Shown here piece by piece: positions 25,113 through 32,411 of a stretch of DNA of 64,000 nt. Origin of the DNA: Bordetella petrii (lineage in GTDB: Bacteria; Pseudomonadota; Gammaproteobacteria; Burkholderiales; Burkholderiaceae_B). The stretch covers positions 60,284-124,283 of the forward strand of contig WMBV01000019.1 in assembly GCA_017745595.1 (NCBI GenBank), written 5' to 3'. Every line of letters starts with the position of its first letter. Within the stretch, counting starts at the first letter, position 1. The notes beneath the pieces were generated by a model. The model was not told where the DNA came from. It made no database searches and worked only from the letters and a program-made list of their open reading frames with translations. A program made the position numbers and the translations under genes.

Positions 25113-26096
25113 TCAGTCGAGTTGCAGCTGCAGTTCCTGCAGGATCGGCTTCCAGCGCTGGTACTCGGCGCGGAATGCGGCGGCGGTCTGTTGCGGCGTG
25201 GTGGCATAAGGCGCATAGCCCTGCTGGGCCAGCACCGCGGCGAAACCGGGGTCTTGCACGACCGCTGCGATCTCTCGATGCAGCCGCTCGATGATGGGGG
25301 GCGGCGTCTTGGCGGGCGCCAGCACGACGAAGCCCAGGTCCAGGTGCGCCTCGGGCAGGCCGGATTCGACCATGGTGGGAATGTCCGGCGCCAGGGCCGT
25401 ACGCCGGTCGGTCATTACTGCCAGCGGCTTCAGGTCGCCCGTTGCGATGTTGCCGCGCACGGCGCCCAGCGTGAACATGCCGACCTGGACGTGGCCTCCC
25501 AGCACGTCGACCAGCGACGGCCCGCCGCCCCGGTATACGGCTTCGCCCAGTTGCACCCGGGCTTCACGGGCAAAGAGTTCGAAGGCCAGATGGTGCGGCG
25601 TGCCCAGGCCGGGGTTGGCGAAGTTCAGCTTGTCGGGCTGCTGGCGCGCCAGCGCGATGAAGCCCCGCAGGTCCTGGGCGGGCACCGCCTTGTTGCTGGC
25701 GAAGACCAGCGGCGATTGCGCCACATAGCTGACCGGTGCCAGGTCCCGGTAGAAGTCGTAGTTGAGCTGGCGATACAGCAGCGGCGCGATGGCGATGCCG
25801 TCGGTATTGATGAGCAGCGTGTAGCCGTCGGGCGCCGCGCCGGCGACCTGGGACGTGCCGATGTGGCTGCCCGCGCCGCTCTTGTTTTCGATGATCACCG
25901 GCTGGCCCAGCCGCTGCCCCAGCTTCTCGGCCAGCGGCCGGGCCAGGCTGTCGGCGCCGCCGCCCGGCGAAAACGGAACGACCAGCCGGATGGGCCTGTC
26001 GGGGTAGGCCGCGCCGGCCTGGGCCGGCGACGCCGCCACACCGAACATCAGGACAGCCCCCAGGCCCGCCGCCACCCAGCTCGCTTGCGTTTTCAT
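25113..26096 (-). CDS. Bug-family (TctC) binding receptor
   Basis: A 327-residue exported receptor. Its signal peptide is VAAGLGAVLMFGVAASPAQAG. The core carries AYPDRPIRLVVPFSPGGGADSLARPLAEKL and PVIIENKSGAGSHIGTSQVAGAAPDGYTLLI. The HVPYKG-like loop is replaced by AVYRGGGPSLVDVLGGHVQVGMF. It lies just upstream of the YrdC-like gene in the same direction, so the pair may be one operon. The LysR gene at 26340 is divergent from it. Confidence 0.9.
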   Translation of the reverse strand: MKTQASWVAAGLGAVLMFGVAASPAQAGAAYPDRPIRLVVPFSPGGGADSLARPLAEKLGQRLGQPVIIENKSGAGSHIGTSQVAGAAPDGYTLLINTDGIAIAPLLYRQLNYDFYRDLAPVSYVAQSPLVFASNKAVPAQDLRGFIALARQQPDKLNFANPGLGTPHHLAFELFAREARVQLGEAVYRGGGPSLVDVLGGHVQVGMFTLGAVRGNIATGDLKPLAVMTDRRTALAPDIPTMVESGLPEAHLDLGFVVLAPAKTPPPIIERLHREIAAVVQDPGFAAVLAQQGYAPYATTPQQTAAAFRAEYQRWKPILQELQLQLD

Positions 26097-26339
26097 GATG
26101 CGTCTCCGTCCGTGTCGCTTTTATGACGGAGAGGTTAGGGGGCGGTCAGCGCTCGGTCCAGTGGATTGTTTTTAATGATCGTTCAGGTTTTTTTATCGAT
26201 GAACGGGTTTGGCGAGGCGCGATTCCGCGCCCGCACGCGCCGGCGCGGCACCGGCTTTCCGACGCGTGTATGAAGCGCTGCGGATGACGGCCGGGCACCG
26301 CACTTCGGTAACATACAGGGACAAAACGGAGATACCAGC
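26097..26339. promoter_or_regulatory. Divergent promoter region, Bug receptor / LysR
   Basis: A 243-bp gap. The part beside the Bug gene contains AATGATCGTTCAGG and TATCGATGAACGG, with T-tracts; ATGATCGTT/ATCGATGAAC look like imperfect inverted half-sites suitable for a LysR-type protein. No gene was seen. A weak purine-rich stretch, AAAACGGAG, serves the LysR gene. Confidence 0.5.
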
Positions 26340-27227
26340 ATGCGATTCAGCCTGCGTCAGATGGAAGTGTTCCGGGCCGTCATGCTGACGGGCTCGATCA
26401 AGGGGGCGTCCCGGCTGCTTTTCACGTCGCAGCCCGCCCTGAGCCGCATCGTGGCGCATACCGAATTGACGCTGGGGCTGGCGCTGTTCAACCGGGTCAG
26501 GGGCAAGCTGATTCCCACGCGCGAGGCCGAGGCGCTGTTCCGCGAGGTAGACCAGTGCTATCAGCAGGTACTGCGCGTAGACGACTTCGCGCGAGGACTG
26601 GTCAGCGGGCCGTCGGGGGTATTGAACCTGGCGTGCAGCCCGGCGCTCAGCCGCGGGCTGGTGGCCAAGGCCATTACCCGTTTCGTGCAGCAGTATCCGA
26701 ATATCCAGGTGAATTATTGCCTGACCCTGCTGAACAGCATGGCGCAAGACGTGCTGAGCAACAAGGTCGACCTGGCGATTTCCGTGCTGCCCATCGAACA
26801 TTCCAATCTGCGGGTGACGCCGTTCATGGAAGGCCGCATGGTGTGTGTCGTGCCGCGCGGGCACGCGCTGACGCAACTGAAAAGCGTGGGCATCGCCGAC
26901 CTGGCGAGTTATCCGCTGATCGCGCATCATCCCAGCATACCGTTCGGCCAGCTGGTGTCGGCGGCGTTCGACAAGGCCAATGTCAGCCTGCAGGCCTCTG
27001 TCTATATCTACCAGACCGACATGGCCTGCAGCCTGGTGCGGGCCGGCGCCGGCGTGGCCATGGTGGACCAGTTCACAGTCGAAGGCATGGCCTGGCCCGA
27101 TATCCAGGTACTGCCGCTGGCCGAGGAAATCCCGCTCAATCCCAGCGTCGTGCGTTCGGCCTTCGATACGGGCAAAAGCCACGCCGACAAGTTCGTCGAT
27201 CTGCTGCTGAAGGGCGCCGCCGGGTGA
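26340..27227 (+). CDS. LysR-family transcriptional regulator
   Basis: The 295-residue regulator has a helix-turn-helix at residues 2-60 (RQMEVFRAVMLTGSIKGASRLLFTSQPALSRIVAHTE) followed by the linker and co-inducer domain (from about residue 88, GVLNLACSPALSRG). The FTSQPALSRIVAHTELTLG arrangement is seen in regulators of amino-acid and opine catabolism. It is divergent from the Bug-YrdC pair and upstream of the 27404-31007 gene set; either could be its target. Confidence 0.92.
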   Translation: MRFSLRQMEVFRAVMLTGSIKGASRLLFTSQPALSRIVAHTELTLGLALFNRVRGKLIPTREAEALFREVDQCYQQVLRVDDFARGLVSGPSGVLNLACSPALSRGLVAKAITRFVQQYPNIQVNYCLTLLNSMAQDVLSNKVDLAISVLPIEHSNLRVTPFMEGRMVCVVPRGHALTQLKSVGIADLASYPLIAHHPSIPFGQLVSAAFDKANVSLQASVYIYQTDMACSLVRAGAGVAMVDQFTVEGMAWPDIQVLPLAEEIPLNPSVVRSAFDTGKSHADKFVDLLLKGAAG

Positions 27228-27403
27228 ATATGCTGCGATGCAGTACGCGGCAGCCGCCGTGCCGCGCCCCGCGGCGATTAACCTGAGGCTATACCCCATC
27301 GCCTAATCGGCACTCGCCCAGCTTCCCCGGAATCCCTAGGATTCCATGGATGGCGCCAGGCCTCATCGCCGGCACGATTCATGGATCTGTGGAGACCGCA
27401 ATA

Positions 27404-28291
27404 ATGAAGTTGGGACTGATAGGCGTAGGCAACATCGGCCAGCATTTCGCGAACCGCCTACTGGCCGCCGGCCACGAACTGGTCGTGCACGACCGGTCGG
27501 CGGCGGCGCAAGAACGCATCGTGGCGCGCGGCGCCATCGGGGCCGACAGCGTAGAGGCGCTGGCCGCGCAGACCTCGGTCGTGCTGCTGTGCCTGCCCAT
27601 GCCGGCGGTGGTGGCCGACGTGGGTGCGCAGGTCGCCAAGGTCGAGGGGGTGCGTATTCTGGTCGATTTGTCCACGACCGGGCCTTCGGTGACCAAGGCG
27701 GTCGAGGCGCAACTGACGGCCCAGGGCATCGCCATGATCGGCTCGCCGGTCAGCGGCGGCACCGTGGCGGCGGAAAAGGGCACGCTGGCCGTGATGGCCG
27801 CCGGCCCCAAAGAGGCCTTCGACGAAATCGAGCCCGTGCTGCGCGTGATCGGCAAGAACGTGTTCTACCTGGGCGCGGATCCCAGCCTGGGCCAGACCAC
27901 CAAGATCATCAATAACACCCTGTATGCCACCAGCATGGTGGCCAGCTGCGAAGCGCTGGTATATGGCGTCAAGGCCGGGCTGGACCCCAAGACCCTGCTG
28001 GACGTGATCAACGTGTCCAGCGGGCGCTCTTTTGCAACGCTGGAACGCATTCCGCAATGCGTGCTCGACCGCAGCTTCCCGGTGCGCTTCACCACGGAAC
28101 TGCTGCACAAAGACGTCAAGATGTGCATCGACGAAGCCGAGAAGCTGGGCGTGCCCATGTCGGTGAACCCCGCCGCGCGCCAGTTCCTGGCGTTCGCCAT
28201 CACCCAGGGCGACGGCCCGCGCGACAACGTGTATCCGATCCGGCATATCGAGCAATGGGCCGGCGTGGAGTTCGGTTCCAAGCCCGAATGA
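27404..28291 (+). CDS. 3-hydroxyisobutyrate/2-hydroxy-3-oxopropionate-type NAD(P) dehydrogenase
   Basis: The 295-residue beta-hydroxyacid dehydrogenase has the Rossmann loop GLIGVGNIGQ (4-13), a substrate loop GSPVSGGTVAAEKGTL (113-128), and the catalytic Lys167 with Asn170 in TTKIINNTL. The family includes HIBADH, GarR/GlxR and YihU enzymes. Start ATG 27404 is chosen because it directly precedes the nucleotide fold. It is followed by a DUF1185 protein and a Bug receptor in the same direction. The substrate may be a 3-hydroxyacid semialdehyde. Confidence 0.88.
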   Translation: MKLGLIGVGNIGQHFANRLLAAGHELVVHDRSAAAQERIVARGAIGADSVEALAAQTSVVLLCLPMPAVVADVGAQVAKVEGVRILVDLSTTGPSVTKAVEAQLTAQGIAMIGSPVSGGTVAAEKGTLAVMAAGPKEAFDEIEPVLRVIGKNVFYLGADPSLGQTTKIINNTLYATSMVASCEALVYGVKAGLDPKTLLDVINVSSGRSFATLERIPQCVLDRSFPVRFTTELLHKDVKMCIDEAEKLGVPMSVNPAARQFLAFAITQGDGPRDNVYPIRHIEQWAGVEFGSKPE

Positions 28292-28400
28292 GCGCGTCGC
28301 CGTCTTAACCCGCCGCCGGCCCGGTGCCCGGGCCGCGCGGCCGCGCGGGTGTCCGAGGACGCCCGGCATTTGTTTTCATCCAGGATACCAAGGAGCCAGC

Positions 28401-28979
28401 ATGGCGATTCAGATCCGCAAGAAACTGTTGAACGTCGAATCCATTTACCACGAGGGCGGGCCGGTGCGCGACGTGCCGATCAAGATGGCCTCGGTGGCCG
28501 TGGTGATCAAGAACCCGTACGCCGGCCGTTATGTCGAAGACCTGTCGCAGCTGGTCGAGGATTCCAAGGTGCTGGCCAAGGAGATCGTGCCGGAACTCAT
28601 GGCGGCCGTGGGCGGCGCCGAGAACGTCGAGGCCTATGGCAAGGGCGCGATCGTGGGGCTGAACGGCGAGCTGGAACACGGCGCCATCTGGCACGAGGCG
28701 GGCGGCTGGACCATGCGCGCCGTGCTGCCCAAGGCCAAGTCCATCGTGCCCGCCGCCAAGGTGGTGGCCGCGGCGGGCACGCGCCTGCAGATCCCGCTGC
28801 ATCATATCGAGGCCTGCTATGTGCGCAGCCACTTCAGCACCCTGGACGTCGGCGCCATCGACAGCCCGCGCCCCGACGAGCTGCTGTATGCACTGGTCGT
28901 GTCCACGGGCTCGCGGGTGCACGAGCGCCTGGGCGGGCTGCGCGCCGACAACCTGACGGTGGGCGACGGCCAGCGCTGA
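28401..28979 (+). CDS. DUF1185 'amino acid synthesis' family protein
   Basis: The 192-residue protein matches the small family labelled amino acid synthesis (PF06684), whose biochemical role is not established. The N-terminal strand MAIQIRKKLLNVESIYHEGGPVRD and the internal region VIKNPYAGRYVEDLSQLVEDSK are typical. No transmembrane segment or signal peptide is present. The neighbours suggest a catabolic pathway involving hydroxyacid dehydrogenases and a Bug receptor, so a role such as hydrolysis or isomerisation of a heterocycle or amide is possible but unproven. Confidence 0.8.
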   Translation: MAIQIRKKLLNVESIYHEGGPVRDVPIKMASVAVVIKNPYAGRYVEDLSQLVEDSKVLAKEIVPELMAAVGGAENVEAYGKGAIVGLNGELEHGAIWHEAGGWTMRAVLPKAKSIVPAAKVVAAAGTRLQIPLHHIEACYVRSHFSTLDVGAIDSPRPDELLYALVVSTGSRVHERLGGLRADNLTVGDGQR

Positions 28980-29058
28980 GCCGCTGCGTTTTTTTAATAA
29001 CCGATACGTGCCGCGCGGCTGCGCATTGCGCAGCCCGACGCGCGCCAAGGAGACAACG

Positions 29059-30024
29059 ATGATCAAGACTTTCGCCGCGGCCGCCGCGGGCCTGCTTTGC
29101 ATGGAGGCTTCGCCCCTGGCGCTGGCCAATGACTGGCCCACGCGCCCCATCACCCTGGTGGTGCCGCTGTCTCCCGGAGGCAGCACCGACGCCACGGCAC
29201 GGCTGATCGCCCAGAAGCTGCCGAAGGAACTGGGGCAGCCCGTCGTGGTCGAGAACCGCGCCGGCGCGGGCGGCAACATCGGCGCCGATTACGTGGCCAA
29301 GGCCACACCCGACGGCTATACGTTCCTGATGTCCACCACCACGCTGATCACCAACGTGACGCTGTACAAGAATATGCCGCTGGACGTGCAGAAAGACCTG
29401 ACGCCTGTTTCGCGCGTGTCGCTGATCCCGAACGTGCTGATGGTGAATACGAAATTCCCGGCCAAGACGCTGGACGACTTCATCGCCTACCTGAAAGAGC
29501 ACAAGAACACGGTAAATTACGGTTCGGCGGGCAACGGCACGTCGCAGCACCTGTCGGGTTCGCTGTTCAACCAGATGGCGGGCACCAGCATGACGCACGT
29601 GCCGTACAAGGGCGGGGCGCCGGCCAATGCCGATTTGCTGGCGGGCCAGATCCAGGCGGTGTTCTCGCCCATGGTCGAGATCCTGCCTTTCGTCGACAGC
29701 GGCAAGCTGCGCCCGCTGGCGGTTACCACCCAGGAACGGTCGCCGCGCCTGCCCGACGTGCCGGCCGTGGCCGAGGCCTTGCCGGGGTACGAGATTGTGT
29801 TGTGGAATGGCGTGTGGGCGCCCGCGGGCACGCCGCAGCCGGTGGTGCGGCGCATGAACCAGGCCATCAACGCCGTGCTGGCCGATCCCGAGGTCAAGAA
29901 GACCCTGCGCGACCAGGGATCCACGCCCGCCGGCGACAGCCCGGAAGCGTTCAAGAAGCTGGTCGATTCCGAAATCACGAAGTGGGGCGAGCTGGTCAAG
30001 GCGTCGGGGGCACGCGTCGAATAG
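29059..30024 (+). CDS. Bug-family (TctC) binding receptor
   Basis: A 321-residue receptor with signal peptide MIKTFAAAAAGLLCMEASPLALA. It has the motifs WPTRPITLVVPLSPGGSTDATARLIAQ, QPVVVENRAGAGGNIGADY and MTHVPYKGGAPANADLLAGQIQAVF. Start ATG 29059 follows a good AAGGAG Shine-Dalgarno nine bases upstream. It lies between the DUF1185 gene and the 2-hydroxyacid dehydrogenase, in the same direction, so all three are probably one operon with the 27404 dehydrogenase. Confidence 0.92.
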   Translation: MIKTFAAAAAGLLCMEASPLALANDWPTRPITLVVPLSPGGSTDATARLIAQKLPKELGQPVVVENRAGAGGNIGADYVAKATPDGYTFLMSTTTLITNVTLYKNMPLDVQKDLTPVSRVSLIPNVLMVNTKFPAKTLDDFIAYLKEHKNTVNYGSAGNGTSQHLSGSLFNQMAGTSMTHVPYKGGAPANADLLAGQIQAVFSPMVEILPFVDSGKLRPLAVTTQERSPRLPDVPAVAEALPGYEIVLWNGVWAPAGTPQPVVRRMNQAINAVLADPEVKKTLRDQGSTPAGDSPEAFKKLVDSEITKWGELVKASGARVE

Positions 30025-30053
30025 CCGCCAAGTTGAATGAAAAGGTCCATGGC

Positions 30054-31007
30054 ATGAAACCTGTATTGTTGGTTCTGGTGTTTTTGTCGGAAGAGCACCG
30101 CGCGCTGGTCGGCGAGCGCTTCGATATGATTTACGCGCCCAACGAGGGCCTGGGCAAGGATCGCTCTAACGGCCAGGCGCAGATGGCCGCGCGCGGCCAC
30201 GAAATCAAGGTGGTGCTTACCAACGGCACCAACGGCCTGCTGGCCGGCGAAATCGATCGCCTGCCGGCGCTGGAACTGATCTGCACCGTGGGCGTCGGCT
30301 ACGAGAACGTCGCGGTGGAGCATGCCAAGGCGCGCGGCATTGCCGTGGCCAATGCCGCCGGCACCAACGACGATTGCGTGGCCGACCACACCATGATGCT
30401 GCTGCTGGCGGCCATACGGCGCCTGCCTTTTCTGAACGACGGCGTGCGGCATGGCCTGTGGCGCGACGATATTCCGCGGCCCCCGCATGTGTCGTATCGC
30501 CGGCTGGGCATCCTGGGCATGGGCGCCATCGGCAAGAAGGTCGCGCGCCGCGCCCTGGGGTTCCATATGGAAATCGGCTATCACAACCGCCGCCGCCGCG
30601 ACGATGTGGATTTCCAGTACTTCGACGACCTGCACAGCCTGGCGCGGTGGTGCGACTTCCTGGTGGTGGCCGCCCCGGGCGGAAAAGAGACCTATCACAT
30701 CGTCGACGCGAGCGTCGTCGATGCCATCGGCCCGCAGGGCGTGCTGGTGAATATCGCCCGGGGCACGCTGGTCGACACCGATGCCGTGGCCAGCGCCTTG
30801 CGCGACGGGCGGCTGATGGCGGCCGCGCTGGACGTGTACGAGCACGAACCCACGCCGCCGGGGCCGTTGCTGGAACTGGACAACGCCGTGCTGACGCCGC
30901 ATATCGCCGGCATCTCGCCGCAGGCCATCGATATGTCGGTACGCAAGTTCCTGGAGAACGCCGAGTGCTTCTACGCGGGCAAGCCGCTGGTGACGCCGGT
31001 GGGGTAA
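30054..31007 (+). CDS. D-isomer-specific 2-hydroxyacid dehydrogenase
   Basis: The 317-residue NAD(P)-dependent enzyme has the GMGAIG loop at 155-160 and the classical triad Arg236 (NIARGTLVDT), Glu265 (DVYEHEP) and His283 (TPHIAG). It reduces 2-oxoacids to 2-hydroxyacids or the reverse, like glyoxylate/hydroxypyruvate reductases. The protein begins MKPVLLVLVFLSEE; its N-terminal substrate domain is ordinary. It is the end of the 27404-31007 unit and is followed by the triple dyad repeat. The neighbouring hydroxyacid enzymes suggest conversion of related hydroxy-/oxoacids. Confidence 0.92.
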   Translation: MKPVLLVLVFLSEEHRALVGERFDMIYAPNEGLGKDRSNGQAQMAARGHEIKVVLTNGTNGLLAGEIDRLPALELICTVGVGYENVAVEHAKARGIAVANAAGTNDDCVADHTMMLLLAAIRRLPFLNDGVRHGLWRDDIPRPPHVSYRRLGILGMGAIGKKVARRALGFHMEIGYHNRRRRDDVDFQYFDDLHSLARWCDFLVVAAPGGKETYHIVDASVVDAIGPQGVLVNIARGTLVDTDAVASALRDGRLMAAALDVYEHEPTPPGPLLELDNAVLTPHIAGISPQAIDMSVRKFLENAECFYAGKPLVTPVG

Positions 31008-31024
31008 GTCGGTGTCTGCGGACA

Positions 31025-31192
31025 GGTGTCAGGCTCCGCAGGTGCCTGACACCGCTGTGTGCGGAAAGTCTCGGTCAAGCTTCGGTGTCTGACACCCTGC
31101 GGGAGTCAGACACCTGGGCGGGTCCGCTGTGTGCGGAAAGTCTCGGTCAAGCTTCGGTGTCTGACACCCTGTGGGAGTCAGACACCTGGGCG
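31025..31192. repeat. Triple dyad repeat with a 72-bp tandem duplication
   Basis: Three dyads are at 31025-31053, 31084-31114 and 31156-31186. A unit starting at 31052 (CCGCTGTGTGCGG...) is repeated at 31124 with a 72-bp offset. The two copies agree over about 69 bases, with one change (CTGCGGG to CTGTGGG) in the loop. The repeats fill the gap between the dehydrogenase and the convergent phosphoesterase. Confidence 0.92.
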
Positions 31193-31207
31193 CTGCCTGG
31201 GCGCTGG

Positions 31208-32359
31208 CTAGGCCGTCGTCAGCCTGAGCAGGGTGATTTCCGACGGCGCCCCCAGCCGCAGGGGCGGGCCCCAGTAGCCGGTGCCGCGGCTGGTGTACAC
31301 CCATAAGTCCCGCAGGCGGTGCAGGCCCGCGGTGTAGGGCTGCTGGAAGCGCACGAAGAAATTCCACGGCACGAACTGGCCGCCGTGCGTATGGCCCGAA
31401 ATCTGCAGCCGGTAGCCGGCGGCCGCGGCCGCCGTGGCGCTGCGCGGCTGGTGCGCCAGCAGCACGCTGATGGCGCCGGCCGGCGCGCCCGCCACGGCCG
31501 CCGCGGGGTTGCTGGCCTGGGCCGGGTCGAAGGCGCCGGCGCTGTAGTCGGTGACGCCGGCCACCACCAGCGGCGCGTTGCCGTGCCGCAGCACGACGTG
31601 TTCGTTCATCAGTACGCGCAGGCCCAGGCGGCGGAACTCGGCCACCCAGCGGTCGGCGCCGGAATAGTATTCGTGGTTGCCCGTGACCAGATACACGCCG
31701 TGGCGCGCGGCCAGTTGGCCCAGCGGCCGGGTGTGCGGCGCCAATTGCGCAACGGGGCCATCGACCACGTCGCCGGTGATGGCGATCAGGTCGGGCCGCA
31801 GGGCATTGACGGCCTGGACGATGTGCGCGACATAGCCCTGTTTGATGGTGGGGCCGACATGGATGTCGCTGAGCTGGGCGATGGTGAATCCGTGCAGGCC
31901 GGCCGGCAGCCCGTCGATGGGAATGTCGACGCGCACCACGCGCGCCAGGCGCCTGGCGTTATAGGCGCCCGCCAGCGTGGCGCCCAGGGCCAGCACCAAT
32001 ACGGCCAGCGCGCTGCCTGTCTTGAGCGCGCCCAGGGACAGGGCGGCCGACGCGAGCCCGCCCGCCGTCAGCACGGCGGCAAGCACGACGTCGCGCAGCA
32101 GTGTCAGCACGAACAAGAACGAGAACAGGCCCATGGCCACCAGCCCCAGGCCGGCCAGCCAGTCTGCCCACGTCCGGGCGGCCAGCGGGCGGATCACCAG
32201 GGATACCGGCATCAGGATGCAAGAGAGCGCCAGGGCCGCCACGCCGGCCCATTGCTGCGCTCCGCTCAAGGCAAGATCGGGCAGCAGGCGCCAGCCCACA
32301 TAGACATGGGCGGCGGCCACCATGACGACCAGGCGCAGCAGAAACGAAAATCTGGACAT
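31208..32359 (-). CDS. Membrane-anchored calcineurin-like metallophosphoesterase
   Basis: The 383-residue protein has about four N-terminal hydrophobic helices (residues 5-130), followed by a calcineurin-like domain with all motifs: QLSDIHVGP, ITGDVVDGP, TGNHEYYSG and ISGHTHGGQ. The start ATG 32359 is chosen because MSRFSFLLRLVVMVAAAHVYV begins the first helix. This architecture matches the YkuE/YaeI-like group, some members of which act on lipid phosphates or UDP-diacylglucosamine; the substrate is not known here. It is divergent from nothing and lies downstream of the secreted-protein gene in the same direction. Confidence 0.9.
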   Translation of the reverse strand: MSRFSFLLRLVVMVAAAHVYVGWRLLPDLALSGAQQWAGVAALALSCILMPVSLVIRPLAARTWADWLAGLGLVAMGLFSFLFVLTLLRDVVLAAVLTAGGLASAALSLGALKTGSALAVLVLALGATLAGAYNARRLARVVRVDIPIDGLPAGLHGFTIAQLSDIHVGPTIKQGYVAHIVQAVNALRPDLIAITGDVVDGPVAQLAPHTRPLGQLAARHGVYLVTGNHEYYSGADRWVAEFRRLGLRVLMNEHVVLRHGNAPLVVAGVTDYSAGAFDPAQASNPAAAVAGAPAGAISVLLAHQPRSATAAAAAGYRLQISGHTHGGQFVPWNFFVRFQQPYTAGLHRLRDLWVYTSRGTGYWGPPLRLGAPSEITLLRLTTA

Positions 32360-32411
32360 CAGCGGCGAGCGTGCGGTTGCCGGACCGCGGTGGCGTGATC
32401 CATGGACACGG

